Positions 60,192-64,000 of a DNA stretch of 64,000 nucleotides are shown here, one piece after another. Source of the stretch: an uncultured Clostridia bacterium (GTDB taxonomy: Bacteria > Bacillota > Clostridia > Lachnospirales > Anaerotignaceae); contig CALWSR010000001.1 of the NCBI GenBank assembly GCA_944384265.1, positions 124,001 to 188,000 of the forward strand, read 5' to 3'. Position numbers and translations under genes: made by a program. Position 1 is the first letter of the stretch; every line of letters begins with the position of its first letter. The notes under the pieces are model-generated. The model did no database searches and was not told where the DNA came from. It saw only the letters and a program-made list of their open reading frames with translations.

Positions 60192-61133
60192 ATGTATGGA
60201 AATATTTGCGAACTGCTGGGAATAGAATATCCCATTATACAGGGAGCTATGGCTTGGATTTCCACTCCGGAGCTGGTTTCTGCAGTGTCCAATGCCGGAG
60301 GGCTTGGCGTTTTGGCAACAGGCCATCTGGATGGGGAAGGCTGTCGGAGAGAAATCCGCAGACTCAAAGAGATGACAGACCGTCCTTATGCAGTCAATAT
60401 TATGCTTTTATCTGCATTTGCTGATGATATTGCAAAGGTGGTGTGTGAAGAAAAGGTGCCTGTGATTACAACAGGAGCAGGCAGTACCATCACACATTTA
60501 AAGGCTTTTCAGGAAATGGGAGCAAAGGTCATTCCTGTTATCCCTTCGGTGGCCATTGCAAAACGCTTTGCAAAAGATGGCGTCAATGCAGTGATAGCAG
60601 AAGGAACAGAATCCGGCGGCCATGTTGGCAAAACAACCACAATGGCACTGATACCTCAGGTGGTTGATGCCATTGACATTCCTGTGATTGCGGCAGGAGG
60701 CATTGCCGATGGCAGGGGTATGGCGGCAGCAACCATGCTGGGAGCATCCGGCTTTCAGCTTGGCACAAGATTTCTTGTAGCAAAGGAATGTACTGTCCAC
60801 CCAAATTATAAACAAAGAATATTGAAAGCAAAAGATATTGATACTACAACAACCGGCTTATCTACCGGACACCCTGTTCGTGTCATCCGCAATAAAATGG
60901 CAAGGGCCTATGAAGCATTGGAAAGAGAAAATGCATCAGCAGAAAAATTGGAAGAATTGGGAAGAGGTGCACTCAGAAAAGCAGTCAATGACGGAGATAT
61001 GGAAAACGGCTCTGTTATGTCTGGACAAATTGCCGGTTTGGTAAGCAAAGAACAAACAGCAAAAGAGATGATTGAAGAGCTTTACAGCGAATATACAAGC
61101 ATCATGAAAAATGCTGTAAATTTGATGAGATAA
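60192..61133 (+). CDS. fabK: enoyl-ACP reductase II
   Basis: 313 aa; AAGGTG is about 16 bases before ATG 60192, so initiation may be modest. FMN-dependent TIM barrel with IEYPIIQGAMAWIST, GTESGGHVGKTTTMALIPQVVD and GGIADGRGMAAA. It reduces trans-2-enoyl-ACP and is naturally insensitive to triclosan. Its presence without FabI is typical of Clostridia and streptococci. Confidence 0.96.
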   Translation: MYGNICELLGIEYPIIQGAMAWISTPELVSAVSNAGGLGVLATGHLDGEGCRREIRRLKEMTDRPYAVNIMLLSAFADDIAKVVCEEKVPVITTGAGSTITHLKAFQEMGAKVIPVIPSVAIAKRFAKDGVNAVIAEGTESGGHVGKTTTMALIPQVVDAIDIPVIAAGGIADGRGMAAATMLGASGFQLGTRFLVAKECTVHPNYKQRILKAKDIDTTTTGLSTGHPVRVIRNKMARAYEALERENASAEKLEELGRGALRKAVNDGDMENGSVMSGQIAGLVSKEQTAKEMIEELYSEYTSIMKNAVNLMR

Positions 61134-61140
61134 AACAATG

Positions 61141-61157
61141 GGGAGCGTTTTGCTCCC
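61141..61157 (+). other. small hairpin between fabK and fabD
   Basis: GGGAGC GTTTT GCTCCC forms a 6-bp G/C stem with no T run. It may modulate mRNA stability; it is not a standard terminator. Confidence 0.4.
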
Positions 61158-61211
61158 TTGCTTATCATTATAAGAAAATGTCAAAAAATAAGGTATGATG
61201 GGAGAAAAATC

Positions 61212-62141
61212 ATGAAAACAGCTTTTTTATTTAGCGGACAAGGCGCACAATATGTTGGTATGGGAAAAGAACTAAAGGAACAGTATGCTTGTGCCAAGGA
61301 ACTGTTTCAAAGAGCAGACGATGCCCTTGGTTTTTCTCTTAGCAATATTTGTTTTGAGCAGGAAGCAGAGTTAAACAAAACAGAATTTACACAGCCTGCT
61401 ATATTGACAATGAGCATGGCTGCATTGGCGTGCCTGAGTGAAAATGGTATCTCGGCAGACTATGTTGCCGGGTTAAGCCTTGGAGAATACAGTGCTTTGA
61501 CAGCAAGCGGCGTATTTGATTTTGAAGACGCCGTTAGATTGGTCCAAAAAAGGGGACGTTTTATGACAGAAGCTGTGCCGGAAGGACAGGGCAGTATGTA
61601 TGCTGTCATTGGCATGGAAAGAGAAGAAGTGGAAGATATTTGTAAAAAATGTCAGCAATATGGTTTTGTTGCCCCTGCAAACTATAATGCGCCGGGGCAG
61701 ATTGTGATTGCAGGAGAAGCACAGGCCGCAGAGAAAGCGGCAGCTTTGGCAAAAGAAACAGGTGCGAAAATTGTTTCCAAATTAAATGTAAGCGGACCTT
61801 TTCACACTGCATTGCTGGAGCCTGCTTCTAAAAAATTAGCAGAAGAATTGAAAAAATTAAAATTACATAACATGAATATCCCTGTTATTACTAATGTAAC
61901 AGGAAAAGAGGTTGAAAATAGTGAGGAGATTATTCCTCTTTTGATAAAACAGGTTATGAGTCCTGTCAGATGGGAAGAAACCATACTGACACTGTCACAA
62001 AAGGGTGTGGATACTTTTGTGGAGATAGGCCCCGGAAAAACATTAAGCGGCTTTGTAAAAAGAACCATAAAAGGTGCTGCCATATTAAATGTGGAAAATC
62101 AAAAAACATTGGAAAAAGCATTAGAAAAATTATTAGGATAA
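61212..62141 (+). CDS. fabD: malonyl-CoA:ACP transacylase
   Basis: ATG 61212 after GGGAGAA; the open frame begins earlier at 61158 without a ribosome site. 309 aa. FSGQGAQYVGMGKEL start, nucleophile Ser89 in GLSLGEYSAL, His in VSGPFHTALL. It loads malonyl groups onto AcpP. Confidence 0.97.
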   Translation: MKTAFLFSGQGAQYVGMGKELKEQYACAKELFQRADDALGFSLSNICFEQEAELNKTEFTQPAILTMSMAALACLSENGISADYVAGLSLGEYSALTASGVFDFEDAVRLVQKRGRFMTEAVPEGQGSMYAVIGMEREEVEDICKKCQQYGFVAPANYNAPGQIVIAGEAQAAEKAAALAKETGAKIVSKLNVSGPFHTALLEPASKKLAEELKKLKLHNMNIPVITNVTGKEVENSEEIIPLLIKQVMSPVRWEETILTLSQKGVDTFVEIGPGKTLSGFVKRTIKGAAILNVENQKTLEKALEKLLG

Positions 62142-62161
62142 TGCAAAGGAGGAAATAAAAT

Positions 62162-62893
62162 ATGTTAAAAGGAAAAACAGTATTGGTGACAGGTGCAGCA
62201 AAGGGAATTGGAAAAGCCATTGCCATAGCTTTTGCAAAAGAAGGCTGCAACATTGCACTCAATTATAGAAGCGGCGTTTCTGAGGAAGTGATTGCAGAAA
62301 TCAAAAGCTATGGTGTAGAATGTCTGCCAATACAAGGCGATGTTTCTGATTTTGCAAAATCAAAAGAAATGGTGGATACAACCGTAGAAAAGCTTGGCAG
62401 CATTGACATTTTGGTAAACAATGCAGGTATCACAAAGGATGGCCTTTTGATACGTATGTCAGAAGAAAACTATGATGCTGTGCTGGACATTAATTTAAAA
62501 GGCACATTTAATATGGCTCGTCATGCTTCTACCTACATGGCAAAACAAAGAAAAGGAACTATCATAAACATTTCTTCTGTTGTGGGTGCCATGGGAAATA
62601 TTGGACAGGTAAATTATGCGGCGTCTAAAGCCGGCGTCATTGGCATGACAAAGGCCATTGCAAGAGAACTGGCTTCCCGCAACATTACTTGCAATGCCAT
62701 TGCGCCCGGATTTATTGAAACAGACATGACAGCAGTATTAAAAGAAGAAATTGTAAAACAACTGGAAGAACAAATTCCTATGAAAAAATTGGGAAAACCC
62801 GAAGATATTGCTGAAACAGCAGTATTTTTAGCAAAAAGTCACTATATCACAGGTCAGGTTATCCATGTAAATGGCGGCATGATTATGTGTTAA
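62162..62893 (+). CDS. fabG: 3-oxoacyl-ACP reductase
   Basis: 243 aa; AAAGGAGG and ATG 62162. Short-chain dehydrogenase: TGAAKGIGKA nucleotide site, NNAG motif, Ser in ISSVVG, Tyr152-x3-Lys in NYAASKAG. It uses NADPH to reduce 3-ketoacyl-ACP. 20 bases after fabD. Confidence 0.97.
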   Translation: MLKGKTVLVTGAAKGIGKAIAIAFAKEGCNIALNYRSGVSEEVIAEIKSYGVECLPIQGDVSDFAKSKEMVDTTVEKLGSIDILVNNAGITKDGLLIRMSEENYDAVLDINLKGTFNMARHASTYMAKQRKGTIINISSVVGAMGNIGQVNYAASKAGVIGMTKAIARELASRNITCNAIAPGFIETDMTAVLKEEIVKQLEEQIPMKKLGKPEDIAETAVFLAKSHYITGQVIHVNGGMIMC

Positions 62894-62904
62894 GGAGGTA
62901 AATC

Positions 62905-64000
62905 ATGAAAAGATGTGTAATTACAGGCATGGGTGCTATCACTCCGCTGGGAAATGATGTGGACAGCTATTGGGAGGGACTTAAAAACGGTGTCTGTGGC
63001 ATTGATTATATTACAAAATTTGATACAGAAGGATTTAAAGTAAAAATTGCCGCAGAGGTAAAGGGATTTGAACCTGAAAAATATGTTGCAAAAAAAGAAA
63101 CAAAAAGAAATGATATGTTTTCCATATACGGCATTGCAGCGGCAACACAGGCCTATGAAATGAGTGGACTGAAAGAGGGCGATGTTGACCCAGAAAGATT
63201 TGGCACCATTGTAGGCTCCGGCATTGGAGGACTGTGGACCATTGAAGAACAAATCATCAAGCTCAATGAAAAAGGACCTTCTAAAGTATCCCCTTTATTT
63301 ATCCCCATGGCCATTGGAAACATGGCGGCAGGCAACATTGCTTTGAAATTTAAAGCAAAGGGCACTTGTGAATCTGTTGTGACAGCCTGTGCCACAGGAA
63401 CCAATTCCATTGGAGAAGCATACAGAAATATCAAACACGGTTATTTGGATGTTTGCTTTGCAGGGGGCGCAGAATATTCTATTACACAGATTGGACTGGC
63501 AGGTTTTAGCAATTTGACAGCATTGACCACCTGTGATGACCCCAAAAAGGCTTGCAGACCTTTTGATAAAAACAGAAGCGGTTTTGTAATGGGCGACGGT
63601 GCCGGCATACTCATATTGGAAGAGATGGAACACGCTTTAAAAAGAGGTGCCAAAATTTATGGCGAAATTGTGGGATACGGCTCCACTTGCGACGCTTATC
63701 ACATGACTGCCCCATGCCCTGACGGAGAAGGTGCGGCAAATGCCATTGTAATGGCAATGGAGGAAGCTGGGATTACTGGAAAAGAACTGGGATACATCAA
63801 TGCCCACGGCACAAGCACAGAGCCAAATGATGCCGGCGAAACGGCGGCAATCAAAAGAGCATTGGGAGAATATGCATATCAAGTGCCTGTCAGCTCTACA
63901 AAATCTATGACAGGGCATTTGCTGGGTGCGGCTGGTGCCATTGAAGCCATTGCCTGTGTAAAAGCATTGGAAGAAGGATTTTTGCCTCCAACAATAGGAT
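62905..64000 (+). CDS. fabF: beta-ketoacyl-ACP synthase II, 3' end cut by window edge
   Basis: AAGGAGG and ATG 62905, 11 bases after fabG; 365 complete codons are visible of about 410. ITGMGAITPLGNDVDSYW start, Cys162 in VTACATGTNSIG, first His in NAHGTSTEPNDAGE, Lys in STKSMTGHLLGAAG with the second His. It elongates acyl-ACP chains. Further operon genes (for example accB, fabZ) would be expected just outside. Confidence 0.97.
   Translation, partial: MKRCVITGMGAITPLGNDVDSYWEGLKNGVCGIDYITKFDTEGFKVKIAAEVKGFEPEKYVAKKETKRNDMFSIYGIAAATQAYEMSGLKEGDVDPERFGTIVGSGIGGLWTIEEQIIKLNEKGPSKVSPLFIPMAIGNMAAGNIALKFKAKGTCESVVTACATGTNSIGEAYRNIKHGYLDVCFAGGAEYSITQIGLAGFSNLTALTTCDDPKKACRPFDKNRSGFVMGDGAGILILEEMEHALKRGAKIYGEIVGYGSTCDAYHMTAPCPDGEGAANAIVMAMEEAGITGKELGYINAHGTSTEPNDAGETAAIKRALGEYAYQVPVSSTKSMTGHLLGAAGAIEAIACVKALEEGFLPPTIG

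Noticed and set aside
1..64000. CRISPR arrays, rRNA and tRNA genes, insertion sequences
   Set aside because: I looked for tRNA-like ends near the integrase, direct-repeat arrays and transposase motifs and saw none; the att site is therefore not obviously in a tRNA gene.

Overview
The window joins two very different pieces of DNA from a low-GC Gram-positive bacterium. The right part (about 39.4-64.0 kb) is ordinary chromosome of a Clostridia-type anaerobe, most likely Lachnospirales or a relative. Evidence is the gene content: miaB-ylbF-mutS-mutL-miaA, tgt-yajC, uppP, and a fabT-fabH-acpP-fabK-fabD-fabG-fabF cluster that uses FabK rather than FabI and FabT rather than FapR. I cannot name the species. 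The left part (1 to about 39.1-39.3 kb) is visibly more AT-rich and almost entirely co-directional. It ends in a tyrosine integrase and looks like the right-hand 39 kb of a large integrative conjugative element (ICE) or integrated conjugative plasmid whose left end lies outside the window.

Element, region by region. 1-15 kb is a transfer-like module: a VirB4-type ATPase, a bifunctional cell-wall hydrolase (lytic-transglycosylase-like plus NlpC/P60), a 3D-domain protein, a NERD protein, a zinc-ribbon/DnaC-like protein, a GreA-like elongation factor, two VirB8/TcpC-like membrane proteins, small membrane proteins and a compact SF2 helicase. 14.8-15.8 kb is an isolated Fic gene with its own promoter and strong terminators on both sides. 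15.9-23 kb is a DNA-processing module: DnaB/RecA-fold ATPase, Hsp70, primase-type CHC2 zinc finger without TOPRIM, RuvC-like nuclease and unknowns. 23-34.6 kb is a surface module: lipoprotein, membrane-anchored secreted protein, 1574-aa LPXTG protein with three 138-aa repeats, SLH protein, then dUTPase and a signal peptidase I. 34.9-39.1 kb has a CxxC-rich protein, a membrane protein, a split sigma pair (region 4 plus region 2, as in Tn916 orf7/orf8 and SigO/RsoA) and the integrase. No relaxase, coupling protein, sortase or excisionase is recognised here; they may lie upstream.

Two themes stand out. First, intrinsic-terminator-like hairpins sit directly before, or inside the start of, genes of the element's apparent operons, leaving no room for a new promoter. 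This suggests attenuation or processive antitermination, and the GreA-like protein is one speculative partner. Second, three element proteins look like P-loop ATPases in which the Walker A lysine appears to be missing. The element also carries several genes under 60 codons, including a membrane protein that appears to start at AUA.

Chromosomal part. MiaB and MiaA modify tRNA A37, and MutS/MutL do mismatch repair. Then come an aluminium-resistance-family PLP enzyme, a DD-carboxypeptidase, an rRNA methyltransferase (minus strand), Tgt, YajC, a PstS-like protein and a lipoprotein (both minus strand), UppP, a Cys-cluster nitronate-monooxygenase-like enzyme (minus strand) and the fatty-acid operon. 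A near-perfect FabT box overlaps the fabT promoter, and a matching half-site lies in the divergent promoter. fabF runs off the right edge.
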